From contig PMZX01000221.1 of assembly GCA_003170035.1 (NCBI GenBank), positions 5,613 through 14,191 of the forward strand: a stretch of DNA of 8,579 nucleotides. Reading direction: 5' to 3'. The position numbers and the translations under genes were made by a program. Of the stretch, positions 1 to 7,029 are shown piece after piece. Positions within the stretch are counted from its first letter, which is position 1. Each line of letters starts with the position of its first letter. The notes under the pieces are model-generated. The model did no database searches. It was not told where the DNA came from and was given only the letters and a program-made list of their open reading frames with translations. The stretch is from Myxococcales bacterium (GTDB taxonomy: Bacteria; Myxococcota_A; Polyangia; Fen-1088).

Positions 1-714
1 GGCTGCCCCAGCGTGGCCATGACCTACAACGATCCAGTGGTGTTTCACGAGTACGCCATCGACGTGGCTGACGCTTGCCACGAGCGCGGCATCAAGACCG
101 TGGCGGTGACCGCCGGCTACGTGTGTCCGGCCCCGCGCGCAGAGTTCTATCGCCGCATGGATGCGGCCAACGTGGACCTCAAGGCCTTTACCGATCGCTT
201 CTATCGCGAGCTGTGCGCCGGCGATCTGGCCACCGTGCTTGGCACCCTGGTCTATCTGCGCGAACAGACCAAGGTCTGGGTCGAAGTCACGACCCTGCTG
301 ATTCCCGGGGAGAACGACAGCGATCGCGAGCTGGACGAGATGACCCGCTGGATGCGCGCCAACCTGGGGCCCGACGTGCCGCTGCACTTCTCCGCCTTTC
401 ACGCCGACTTCCGCATGCGCGACAAACCGCCCACCCCGCCCCAGACCCTGACCCGTGCGCGCCAGATCGCGCTCGGCAATGGCCTGCGCTACGTGTACAC
501 CGGCAACGTGCGTGACCCGGCCGGCGGCAGCACGATCTGCGTGGGCTGTGGCAGGCAACTGGTCGGCCGCGACTTGTATGAACTCACGGCCTGGAACCTC
601 ACCGACGACGGCCATTGCGCTGCTTGTGGCGTTCTGTGCCCGGGCGTCTTCGCCGGTGCCCCCGGCGGTTGGGGCAATCGCCGGCTGCCGTTGAGTGACG
701 TCAGCCGAGAGTGA
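1..714 (+). CDS. amrS: AmmeMemoRadiSam system radical SAM enzyme, 5'-truncated by the window edge
   Basis: The reading frame is open from base 1 to a TGA at 712-714, giving 237 visible residues; the true start lies off the left edge. The segment matches the C-terminal part of the radical SAM member of the AMMECR1/Memo/radical-SAM trio. Recognisable family stretches are MTYNDPVVFHEYAID, KTVAVTAGY, MDAANVDLKAF, VTTLLIPGENDSD, PLHFSAFH and RYVYTGNV. The C-terminus carries two CxxC pairs, CVGC (Cys180/183) and CAAC (Cys206/209, visible numbering), which look like the family's zinc-ribbon-like tail. The CxxxCxxC that ligates the 4Fe-4S/SAM cluster is normally near the N-terminus and is outside the window. 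The enzyme is cytosolic and the family's physiological reaction is not firmly established. The AMMECR1 and Memo partners are not visible here; they may be fused or lie upstream. The next gene is convergent and its stop codon is 21 nt away. Family assignment is confident; function is not. Confidence 0.93.
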   Translation, partial: GCPSVAMTYNDPVVFHEYAIDVADACHERGIKTVAVTAGYVCPAPRAEFYRRMDAANVDLKAFTDRFYRELCAGDLATVLGTLVYLREQTKVWVEVTTLLIPGENDSDRELDEMTRWMRANLGPDVPLHFSAFHADFRMRDKPPTPPQTLTRARQIALGNGLRYVYTGNVRDPAGGSTICVGCGRQLVGRDLYELTAWNLTDDGHCAACGVLCPGVFAGAPGGWGNRRLPLSDVSRE

Positions 715-735
715 TTCTTCTCAATAGCTTGGGGC

Positions 736-1428
736 TCAATAGGGATGCGGGGGCCATCCCGAAGCGGCGCAGTAGGTCTGATAGCGAGCCAGCACCACGT
801 CGTCATAGCTCGTGTTGTAGGTGGCGCAGCTCTTCGTGCTCCCGTAGCTGTTGTAGTTCCCGATCGCCATCAACGTGTATTGCTCCTCGGTACAACCAGA
901 GAACTGCGCCATCGCCTGCTGCCGGTTGTCCGCAACGCCGGCGATTCCTTGCTCGATATTGACGGCCGGGTTGAAGATGGACGTCGACCAGAGAACCGAG
1001 CTTTGCGAGACGGTCAGGTTGGGGTGTCCGCTGGACAGCAGCCCCGGACCGCCTGCGCGCGGGTTGCACGCGGGTACGATCTGCATCAAGCCGAAGCATT
1101 CAGATTCAGCCGCGGACCAGCCCGAGGGCGTGCCGCAGGGCAGGTTGGGGCAGCCCGCTGCGTCGATCTGAAACCGCGACTCGACGTAGATGATCGCCTT
1201 GAAGATCATCGCGTCGGGCTCGTTGTACTTCTGGGTGAACTGAAGCAGCAGGCAGTCGTAGGCGTCGGTGTTGGCCTGATCGGTGATGCCGGTGTGCAAG
1301 GGGTCGGGATTGCATGTGCCCCCGCCGCCCGAACAACCCACGATCCCGACGGCGACCAGCGCGACCCGGATGGCAACCGCGCCCCTGCCCCGTCCGCAGA
1401 TCGGTCTTTCGCCACACTGTCTGGCCAC
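736..1428 (-). CDS. Lytic transglycosylase (SLT-like) lipoprotein, cysteine-rich
   Basis: With a GTG start at 1428 the product is 230 aa. A short basic N-terminus (RGRG), a hydrophobic stretch (VALVAVGIV) and IVGC at residues 29-32 form a lipoprotein signal, with lipidation expected on Cys32. The remainder fits the SLT goose-type transglycosylase fold: catalytic Glu83 in YVESRF, then GLMQI (113-117), NPAVNIEQGI (153-162) and AIGNYNSYG (188-196). Such enzymes cleave the MurNAc-GlcNAc bond of peptidoglycan with 1,6-anhydro product formation, here probably from an envelope membrane. Nine cysteines follow the lipid cysteine (39, 59, 93, 98, 111, 121, 179, 201, 220), unusually many for an SLT domain and suggesting disulfides. 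The start is uncertain: GGAAAGG lies 12 nt before GTG-1428, while another GTG at 1449 would add seven residues. The frame stays open far upstream, but that part is antisense to the aldo/keto reductase. The gene is divergent from that reductase and convergent with amrS. Confidence 0.85.
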   Translation of the reverse strand: MARQCGERPICGRGRGAVAIRVALVAVGIVGCSGGGGTCNPDPLHTGITDQANTDAYDCLLLQFTQKYNEPDAMIFKAIIYVESRFQIDAAGCPNLPCGTPSGWSAAESECFGLMQIVPACNPRAGGPGLLSSGHPNLTVSQSSVLWSTSIFNPAVNIEQGIAGVADNRQQAMAQFSGCTEEQYTLMAIGNYNSYGSTKSCATYNTSYDDVVLARYQTYCAASGWPPHPY

Positions 1429-1536
1429 GGCCGAAACAGTCCTTTCCACATCGACAAGATACGCCCAAACCCGGGCCGTCTCTAGCTCGTCCCTGTGCAA
1501 CGCCAGCGCACAAATCGGCGCGACTACTTTGCCTGG

Positions 1537-1544
1537 AGTATATT
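1537..1544. promoter_or_regulatory. Candidate -10 island in the divergent intergenic region
   Basis: AGTATATT is an A/T-rich island in an otherwise GC-rich 126-bp gap between two divergent starts. On the minus strand it reads TATACT (1542-1537), five of six matches to TATAAT, with a weak TTGCTC 15 nt upstream; this would serve the transglycosylase. On the plus strand it reads TATATT (1539-1544), which would put a transcript start almost at the ATG at 1555 and give a very short or leaderless mRNA. No good plus-strand -35 box is visible. Sigma factor use in this organism is unknown, so this is only a candidate. Confidence 0.25.
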
Positions 1545-1554
1545 TGGCCCTGTC

Positions 1555-2823
1555 ATGAGCAATACCAAGTCGCTGGAACGAAGGGATGTTCTCAGGCTCG
1601 GCGTGGGTGGCCTCGCCGCTGGCGCGCTGTCTGCCGGCTGCGCGACGGTGGCGTCGAGTCAGGAAAAGAAGACCCTCGCGCCCGAGACGGCGCCGCAGCC
1701 AAAACAAGCGCCCGCAACTGCGCCGGCTGCCGCCAAGACCGCTGGGCCGCCACGCCGCGTACTCGGCCGAACCGGCATCGAGGTGCCCATCGTCAGCATG
1801 GGCGTGATGAACGCTGACAACCCCAACCTGGTTCGCGCCGCGCTGGATGGCGGCATCTTCCTGCTCGACACCGCGCATGGCTACCAGGAAGGTCGCAACG
1901 AGGAGATGCTCGGCACGGTCCTTCCGGACCGCAAGCGCGACTCCTTCGTGCTGGCCACCAAGGTCCACCTCAGCACTCTGGATCGCAAGACAGGTCTCTT
2001 CTCGAAGGAGACGCGCGGCGAGGAGATCGGTGAGAAGCTCGACATCAGTCTCAAGCGCCTGGGGCTCGATCACGTGGACATCCTTCACCTGCACAACCAG
2101 TCGGCGCGCGAGAGCGTGCTCTATGAACCCGTTCTGAAGGCGCTGGAGAAGGCCAAGCGCGACGGCAAGACGCGTTTTATCGGCCTCTCGACCCACAAGA
2201 ATGAGCCCGAGGTCATCCGGGCCGCTGTGGAGGCCAAGCTCTACGACGTCGTGCTGACCTCGTACAACTTCCGCCAGGACCACCACCTGCAAGTGCAGAA
2301 GGCCGTCGCGGAAGCGGCGCTGGCGGGCCTCGGCATCGTGGCCATGAAAACCCAAGCCGGCATCTACTGGGACAAGGAGAAGCAGTCGCCCATCAACATG
2401 AAGGCAGCCTTGAAATGGGCGCTGCGGGATCCGAACGTGCACACGGCGATTCCGGGCTTCACCACGTTGGATCAATTGCAGACCGACCTGGAGGTTCTGC
2501 GCGATCCCACACTCACCGACGACGAGAAGCGCAGCCTGGAGGCACCCAAACTGGCCGGCTTCTTCTGCCAGGGCTGCGACCAGTGCCTCGATCCTTGCCT
2601 GCAGAAGTTGCCGATTCCCGAGCTGATGCGTTCCTTCATGTACGCCCATGCGTACCGCAACCGCGAGGCCGCTCAGGCGCTTCTGCTCGAACTCGAGTTG
2701 CCGGAGTCTCCCTGCGATGACTGTGGCGAGTGCCCGGTCCGTTGCGCAAAGGGATTCGACGTGCGCGAGCGCGTACGCGACATTGTGCGGCTGCGCGAGG
2801 TGCCGCGGGAATTCCTGGTATGA
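1555..2823 (+). CDS. Tat-exported aldo/keto reductase lipoprotein with C-terminal 2x[4Fe-4S] domain
   Basis: The product is 422 aa from ATG-1555. This start puts the twin arginines of ERRDVLRLG at residues 9-10, followed by a hydrophobic stretch and LSAGC, so Cys29 is a likely lipidation site. Residues 30-66 are an Ala/Pro/Gln-rich linker. The TIM-barrel AKR domain (about 67-330) begins RRVLGRTGIEVP and keeps the usual tetrad: Asp105 and Tyr110 (DTAHGY), Lys136 (LATKV) and His180 (ILHLHN). The late-barrel IPGFTTLDQLQ (299-309) resembles the AKR nucleotide-binding loop. The C-terminal domain has two full CxxCxxCxxxC clusters, Cys338/341/344/348 and Cys387/390/393/397, as in COG1453-type reductases with a ferredoxin-like tail. 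It should reduce a carbonyl or exchange electrons with a redox partner at the envelope; the substrate is unknown. NAD(P)H is not expected outside the cytoplasm, so the exported form is biochemically odd. The stop overlaps the next gene's ATG. No strong SD is visible; GGAG lies 16 nt upstream of the ATG. A GTG at 1495 would place 20 extra residues before the Tat motif and is less likely. Confidence 0.93.
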   Translation: MSNTKSLERRDVLRLGVGGLAAGALSAGCATVASSQEKKTLAPETAPQPKQAPATAPAAAKTAGPPRRVLGRTGIEVPIVSMGVMNADNPNLVRAALDGGIFLLDTAHGYQEGRNEEMLGTVLPDRKRDSFVLATKVHLSTLDRKTGLFSKETRGEEIGEKLDISLKRLGLDHVDILHLHNQSARESVLYEPVLKALEKAKRDGKTRFIGLSTHKNEPEVIRAAVEAKLYDVVLTSYNFRQDHHLQVQKAVAEAALAGLGIVAMKTQAGIYWDKEKQSPINMKAALKWALRDPNVHTAIPGFTTLDQLQTDLEVLRDPTLTDDEKRSLEAPKLAGFFCQGCDQCLDPCLQKLPIPELMRSFMYAHAYRNREAAQALLLELELPESPCDDCGECPVRCAKGFDVRERVRDIVRLREVPREFLV

Positions 2824-3803
2824 GGCGGCGCCTTTGCTCGCTACCGGGCGCGCTGCTGGCGCTCCTCGCGGCTTCGGCGAGCGCGTCGAGCCAAGCCGCT
2901 GCTGAGCCCAAGCCTGCCACCCCGCCCACGGCCTCACTCTTTCCCAAGATCGAAGGTTGGAGGATCTCCGACGGCCCGACCAGGTACACGCCCGAGACAC
3001 TCTTCGAGTACATCGACGGGGGCGCCGACTTGTTTCTGCAATTCGACTTCCAGGATCTGGCTTGCGCGACCTACGTGAAGGACGGAGTCGACCGCGACAA
3101 GAATCGCAGATCGGCGCGCGCTTCCCAAGACGGTGACAGGTCGCGGGCGGCCGCCGGGGCGGAGATCACGGTGGACATCTACCACCACCGGGATGCCATG
3201 CGGGCCTTCGGGATCTACACCCAGGAGCGCCCGACTGGCACCACGCCCCTGCCCATCGGCATCGAGGGATACGCCGGACAGGACTACCTCGAGTTCGTGG
3301 TCGGCCCCTACTACGTCAAGCTGGTTCAGTCGGGCGGCAGGGAGACGTCCTTCCTCCGCCTGTTCGCGGACAAGGTGGCCGCCGGTCTGCCCGGCACCCG
3401 CGAGGCCCCGGCCATCTTGAAGTGCTTCCCCGACCGAGGCAAGCGCGCCCGTGCCGAGAAGCTCGCCGCGCGCGACTTTCTCGGCCACCCGTTTCTTCAC
3501 GACGCGGTCGCGGTCCCCTACCAGATCAACGGAGCCAACCTCCGCCTCTTTGCGGTCGAGGGCAAAGACAGCGCAGACGTTCGCGCCATGGTGAAACGCT
3601 ACCGCGCCGCCGGAAAGTCACCTGGTGCCGAAGCTGATTCGGCTGGCTCCGAGGGAAGCGCGACGGTCAAGGACCCGCTCAACGGTGAGGTGGTGCTGCG
3701 CTGGAAGGGACGCTGGCTCTGGGGAGTCGTGGACCAACCGTGTACCGAGTGCAAGGCGCTCCTCGATGAACTGGGCCTGAGCCTTTCCGTCTTCGATAGG
3801 TAG
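2820..3803 (+). CDS. Secreted DUF6599-like protein, translationally coupled to the reductase
   Basis: The ATG at 2820-2822 overlaps the upstream TGA (ATGA), giving 327 aa. The N-terminus is a Sec-type signal: MRRR, a Leu/Ala-rich core, then small residues around ASASAS (about 18-23), with cleavage probably near there and no clear lipobox. The mature protein has the pattern I associate with DUF6599: LFPKIEGWRI (40-49), YTPETLFEYIDGGADLFLQFDF (about 56-77), EITVDIYHHRD with FGIYTQERP (115-138) and GPYYVKL (162-168). The family has no established function. A charged stretch at about 88-112 (Arg/Asp-rich) looks like a lineage-specific insertion. CTEC at 308-311 is a CxxC near the C-terminus that could be a redox or metal site. 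The ATGA overlap with an exported Fe-S reductase suggests both proteins serve one process outside the cytoplasm. The family call rests on recalled motif resemblance, so a profile search would be decisive. Confidence 0.82.
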   Translation: MRRRLCSLPGALLALLAASASASSQAAAEPKPATPPTASLFPKIEGWRISDGPTRYTPETLFEYIDGGADLFLQFDFQDLACATYVKDGVDRDKNRRSARASQDGDRSRAAAGAEITVDIYHHRDAMRAFGIYTQERPTGTTPLPIGIEGYAGQDYLEFVVGPYYVKLVQSGGRETSFLRLFADKVAAGLPGTREAPAILKCFPDRGKRARAEKLAARDFLGHPFLHDAVAVPYQINGANLRLFAVEGKDSADVRAMVKRYRAAGKSPGAEADSAGSEGSATVKDPLNGEVVLRWKGRWLWGVVDQPCTECKALLDELGLSLSVFDR

Positions 3804-3818
3804 CGTCGTCGCCACGGT

Positions 3819-3849
3819 CCGGTCGCCTGAAGTCGTCAGCCGCAACCGG
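3819..3849. terminator. Imperfect inverted repeat between convergent genes, possible bidirectional terminator
   Basis: In the 54-nt gap between two convergent stops, CCGGT (3819-3823) pairs with ACCGG (3845-3849). An inner CTGA (3827-3830) pairs with TCAG (3836-3839) around the loop AGTCG, and GC/GC pairs lie in between with a mismatch and a two-base bulge. The hairpin would form in either transcript. There is no U-tract on either side, so it is not a classical intrinsic terminator. Its position is the main support. Confidence 0.3.
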
Positions 3850-3857
3850 GTGTCGAG

Positions 3858-5414
3858 TCAGGCCGCGGCTTCCGACCGGCGGATGCTGCGCACCGCCCGC
3901 CAGCCGACCCACGCGAATCCCAGGGCGATGAACAGGCAGCGTTGCAGGTTCTTCCCCTGGCCCGAGGTGAGCTGGTTCAAGTAGAACGGCAGCAGCGGAT
4001 TCTCAGGCTGCGCAAGCACCTCGGAGGTGCTGTAGAGCAAAACGAACGGAAGAACAGACACAGCCAGGGTCACCACCAGCGCCTGCCTCCAGAACTCCGG
4101 GGCCCGGGTGTAGATGCCCGCCATGGCCAGCGCCAGCGCAGGGAAGGCGATGGCCAGATAGCGCGGGCCGGGCGTCGCGCCGCCATGCCAGCCGCCGAAG
4201 CTGGCGTTCATCCACAACAGGAGGACCAGGCCAGACACGGCGAAGCCGGCGGTCCATTTCGCGAAGGCACGCTGTTCCGGCACCCAGCCCGACTTGCGCC
4301 AGAGCAGGAAGGGCAAGATCAGCAGGCACAGCAGGACCCAGGGTTGGGTGTAGAGCAGTCCCCGCTCGGTGCTCACCAAGAGGTTGAGCACGACATCGGG
4401 TCGAGGGAGCAGGCGTAGCACGCCCCACAGATTGGGGACGTCCTTGGCCACGTCGACGAAGGCCGGGTTCTGGAACTTGTTGGGCAATCTGAACGGGCCC
4501 CCGAAACAGCGGAAGTGGTAAACAGCAAAGGCTGCGCCGGGCAAGACTCCGCCAAGCAGGAAGCGGCCAAGCCGAGACAGGCTGAGCCGTCGCAGGCGCC
4601 ACATGGCCCCCAGCAAGGGGAGCAAGAGCAGCGCCGCACCGTAGTCGCACAACGTGGCCAGCCCGAAGAACAGCCCGATGAGCAAGGGAGAATCCCGGTG
4701 CAACGCCACGAGCATGGCCAGCACGAACATCGTCGCCATGCCGTGCCCAAAGTAGGTGTTCATGAACAGGCTTCCCGTGTTGCCGAAGAGCAGCGCCAAG
4801 GCGGCCACGTGCAGCGCCCGCTCGGGAAACCCCAGCTGTTGCAGGGCCGCAATCATCAGAAACACGACCAATGCGTAGGGAATCGCCTGGGTTGCCACCG
4901 AAAGCACGTGCAGGACAGTGGTTCGATTCTCTACCCGCCGCTTGTCGCGCTCCTCGCGAGTCTTCGCCCCGCGGATTGAAATCTTGTCCATGACCCGGAA
5001 CAGCGGATATCCGAGCAGAGCGGGTCCCGGTGCCTTGTTGGAGAAGTAGTGGCCATCGGGCGTTTGCGCCCAGTCGATCGTGTGCTCATGATACTTGTCG
5101 ATGCGGAAGCTGTGGTCCTCGGCCATGGCCGCCAAGGCTGCCCAGCGGGAATAGGAGTTGGTGAATCCATCCACGTTGACCAGGCACTGGATGGCGAGAA
5201 AGAGGACGACCCAATCACGCGCCGGGTTTCTGGCGACGCGCGCGAAGAACCCCGGTTTCGCCGGCGCGGCTTCGGCCAGGACGGCAGAGCCAGCGGCCGG
5301 TGTCACGGACTGCCCGGGACCGGGGCCCTGCTCCAGGTCAGACGCATGCGCGGCCTCGGTCGTGGCAACGGCACTCTCTTGCTTGCTGAGATCCGGCGAA
5401 GCGGGGTCTGGCAT
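3858..5414 (-). CDS. Polytopic membrane protein, probable GT-C type glycosyltransferase (downstream member of pair)
   Basis: The product is 518 aa from an ATG at 5414 to a TGA at 3858. The first 55 residues are a Pro/Ala/Glu-rich, probably cytoplasmic, extension; no other in-frame ATG occurs before the first membrane segment. I count roughly 11 to 12 hydrophobic segments, for example about 68-80, 168-190, 200-217, 225-238, 243-270, 284-300, 355-372, 388-402, 418-434, 443-461 and 491-507. The first extracytoplasmic loop holds NSYSRW (86-91), Glu99-Asp100 (AED) and NKAPG (126-130), placed like the acidic catalytic motif of GT-C enzymes. A later loop has SFGGWHGGATPGPRYL (405-420), a Gly/Trp pattern seen in large uncharacterised membrane glycosyltransferase-like proteins. 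It would transfer a sugar from a polyprenyl-phosphate donor to an extracytoplasmic acceptor; neither is identifiable. It starts 10 nt after the stop of the next GT-C gene and is almost certainly co-transcribed with it. Membrane topology is secure; the enzymatic role is inferred. Confidence 0.8.
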   Translation of the reverse strand: MPDPASPDLSKQESAVATTEAAHASDLEQGPGPGQSVTPAAGSAVLAEAAPAKPGFFARVARNPARDWVVLFLAIQCLVNVDGFTNSYSRWAALAAMAEDHSFRIDKYHEHTIDWAQTPDGHYFSNKAPGPALLGYPLFRVMDKISIRGAKTREERDKRRVENRTTVLHVLSVATQAIPYALVVFLMIAALQQLGFPERALHVAALALLFGNTGSLFMNTYFGHGMATMFVLAMLVALHRDSPLLIGLFFGLATLCDYGAALLLLPLLGAMWRLRRLSLSRLGRFLLGGVLPGAAFAVYHFRCFGGPFRLPNKFQNPAFVDVAKDVPNLWGVLRLLPRPDVVLNLLVSTERGLLYTQPWVLLCLLILPFLLWRKSGWVPEQRAFAKWTAGFAVSGLVLLLWMNASFGGWHGGATPGPRYLAIAFPALALAMAGIYTRAPEFWRQALVVTLAVSVLPFVLLYSTSEVLAQPENPLLPFYLNQLTSGQGKNLQRCLFIALGFAWVGWRAVRSIRRSEAAA

Positions 5415-5424
5415 TGGGCGCAGT

Positions 5425-7011
5425 CTACTCTATCAGGCGTGGGCTCGATCCCGGTTCCGTGCGAGCGACCACCCAACGCGCCAATCCCGCGTCGTAGGGA
5501 GACGGTGACCGATACCTCACTGTGACGATGAGATTCTCTGCTGATGGCGGATCAGCCGCGGAAGAAAACTGGAACGCGATCCCCGAGCATTCCGTCAGGT
5601 GTGAGTGGAACCACTCGAACTGTCTTTCTTGCACTGCGGGCACCTGGTCCAGGTTGATGACCGCACGGGTTTTTCCGATCTGGCGTGCCGTTTGGCAAAT
5701 CTCGCGAACCTGCTTCTGGACCTCCGACGGGATCGAACTGTAGTGATCTCCCCGGGTCCCGTGGTTGCGGGCGATCTGGGCATGGGCAGAGACCACGAAG
5801 GCGGCGTTGGCCACCACCAAGACAATTGTGAGTGCCTGGAGCCCCCTGCGCAGCGGCCAAGGCAGGCGCGCCATGGACCATGCTGCAAAAAACGGCAGGA
5901 CCCAGAAGCAGCTCATGAAGTAGTGCGGGTGCAAGGGATAGGGACGGACCGCGAAATAGTAGAGAAGGAGAAGCACGAAGTAGACGACGCCGAACTGGAT
6001 CACCACGGGCACAGGCAAGCGCCGGTCCCGATGTCGCTTCCGCAAGGAAGAAAGAAGTCTCCCCAACGCCACGGCCAGTGCCCCCCACCCCGCCACGCTC
6101 ACCGCCCATGCCAAGGCGTCTGCCCAGCGCAGCGGGCCCAGGGACGCCAGTACAGGAACCATCGTCTGTTCGAGAAAGTACTCCATTCCCTTTGAGGAAA
6201 GGAACATCCCCGTCCCGAGGAAGGTCTCCGGTAAGGTGTGGGTCAGCCCGTCCTTGGTCAATTCCAGTTGCGAACCGTGCGCGAGCTCCCCGGCCACTAC
6301 GCGCAGATAGGGTGCCATGGTGGCGAACATGGTCAGCACAGCGGCCACCGAGCCGATCCAAGCGCGCCGCGCCCGGCGGGCGCGCCACAGCAGTGGCACC
6401 GCCACGCCCCAGGCCGCGACAATCACTGGCAAGGCCATGAGGTGGAGATTGAACACGAGTCCGCACGCGATCCCCAAACCTACCCACGAGCCCACGCGCG
6501 ATGGATCGTCTCCCAGGCGCGCCAGGAACACAAGTGTGAGGGGCACGAGCAAGACGAAGAACGTATTGTCCCAAGGAAGGCGCGCATAGAAGAACAGATA
6601 GGGTGAGGCAACCACCAGCGCCAAAGTCCAGAGAGCGACCCATGAACCAAACGACGAGCGCAGGGTCAGAAACAGCAACAGAAAACCCAAACACTGGAAG
6701 GCCGCGTGGACGCCCACAATCCAGGCCACGTTGTCCGTGAACAAGCGAACCGGCAGATACAGCCAAAGCGCCGTTGGGCCATAGACCACACCCTTGGTTC
6801 CCCAAAGCGCGTGGGTAGGCAGGCTGTGGTGGGATAGGTGGTAGTCGATCAGCATTTGAAATGCTGGCTCGTCGCTGATGAAGGGAGCCGACCGCAGGTC
6901 CACGAATCGCAGCAGGGCAAGCGCGAGCACCAGCGCGGCCAGGAGAAGGAATCCAACCTGCTTGGGCCGCATGCCGGCCAGCCGTGCGTTCCATCCCTGC
7001 AAAGCATTCAA
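5425..7011 (-). CDS. ArnT/PMT-like GT-C family membrane glycosyltransferase
   Basis: From a TTG at 7011 the product is 528 aa, ending at a TAG (5427-5425). The TTG is favoured because GGGAG lies 9 nt upstream; the ATG at 6972 would give 515 aa with no visible SD. After one N-terminal membrane helix (about 18-36) comes FISDEPAFQ, with Asp47-Glu48 as the first-loop acidic pair typical of GT-C/PMT_2-type enzymes. YGPTALWLYLP (77-87) and ARLPWDNTFF (143-152) also fit that superfamily. About ten further hydrophobic segments follow, then HPHYF (361-365) near the last helices and a soluble C-terminal portion (about 410-528), probably extracytoplasmic. The expected reaction is transfer of a sugar from a polyprenyl-phosphate carrier onto a glycan, lipid or protein outside the cytoplasm. 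Donor and acceptor are unknown. It leads the GT-C gene pair and may be preceded by a short ORF ending 18 nt upstream in the same frame. Confidence 0.85.
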   Translation of the reverse strand: MNALQGWNARLAGMRPKQVGFLLLAALVLALALLRFVDLRSAPFISDEPAFQMLIDYHLSHHSLPTHALWGTKGVVYGPTALWLYLPVRLFTDNVAWIVGVHAAFQCLGFLLLFLTLRSSFGSWVALWTLALVVASPYLFFYARLPWDNTFFVLLVPLTLVFLARLGDDPSRVGSWVGLGIACGLVFNLHLMALPVIVAAWGVAVPLLWRARRARRAWIGSVAAVLTMFATMAPYLRVVAGELAHGSQLELTKDGLTHTLPETFLGTGMFLSSKGMEYFLEQTMVPVLASLGPLRWADALAWAVSVAGWGALAVALGRLLSSLRKRHRDRRLPVPVVIQFGVVYFVLLLLYYFAVRPYPLHPHYFMSCFWVLPFFAAWSMARLPWPLRRGLQALTIVLVVANAAFVVSAHAQIARNHGTRGDHYSSIPSEVQKQVREICQTARQIGKTRAVINLDQVPAVQERQFEWFHSHLTECSGIAFQFSSAADPPSAENLIVTVRYRSPSPYDAGLARWVVARTEPGSSPRLIE

Positions 7012-7020
7012 GATGGCGCG

Positions 7021-7025
7021 CTCCC
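7021..7025 (-). promoter_or_regulatory. Ribosome binding site supporting the TTG start at 7011
   Basis: On the minus strand GGGAG (7025-7021) lies 9 nt before TTG-7011 and five nt after the TAG that ends the upstream short ORF. It decides between the TTG start and the internal ATG at 6972, which has no SD-like sequence. The short stop-to-SD distance would allow translational reinitiation if the upstream ORF is translated. Confidence 0.5.
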
Positions 7026-7029
7026 GTCT

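Noticed and set aside
1429..3000. A 754-codon open frame on the minus strand that includes the transglycosylase and continues antisense to the whole reductase gene
   Set aside because: Its upstream part lies opposite a gene with clear family motifs and has no recognisable domain; long antisense open frames are common at high GC. Only the part from about 1428 to 736 is supported.
3942..4979. Several plus-strand Gln/Arg/Glu-rich ORFs opposite the second GT-C gene
   Set aside because: Their composition is the expected antisense image of Leu-rich membrane segments; no motif or start signal supports them.
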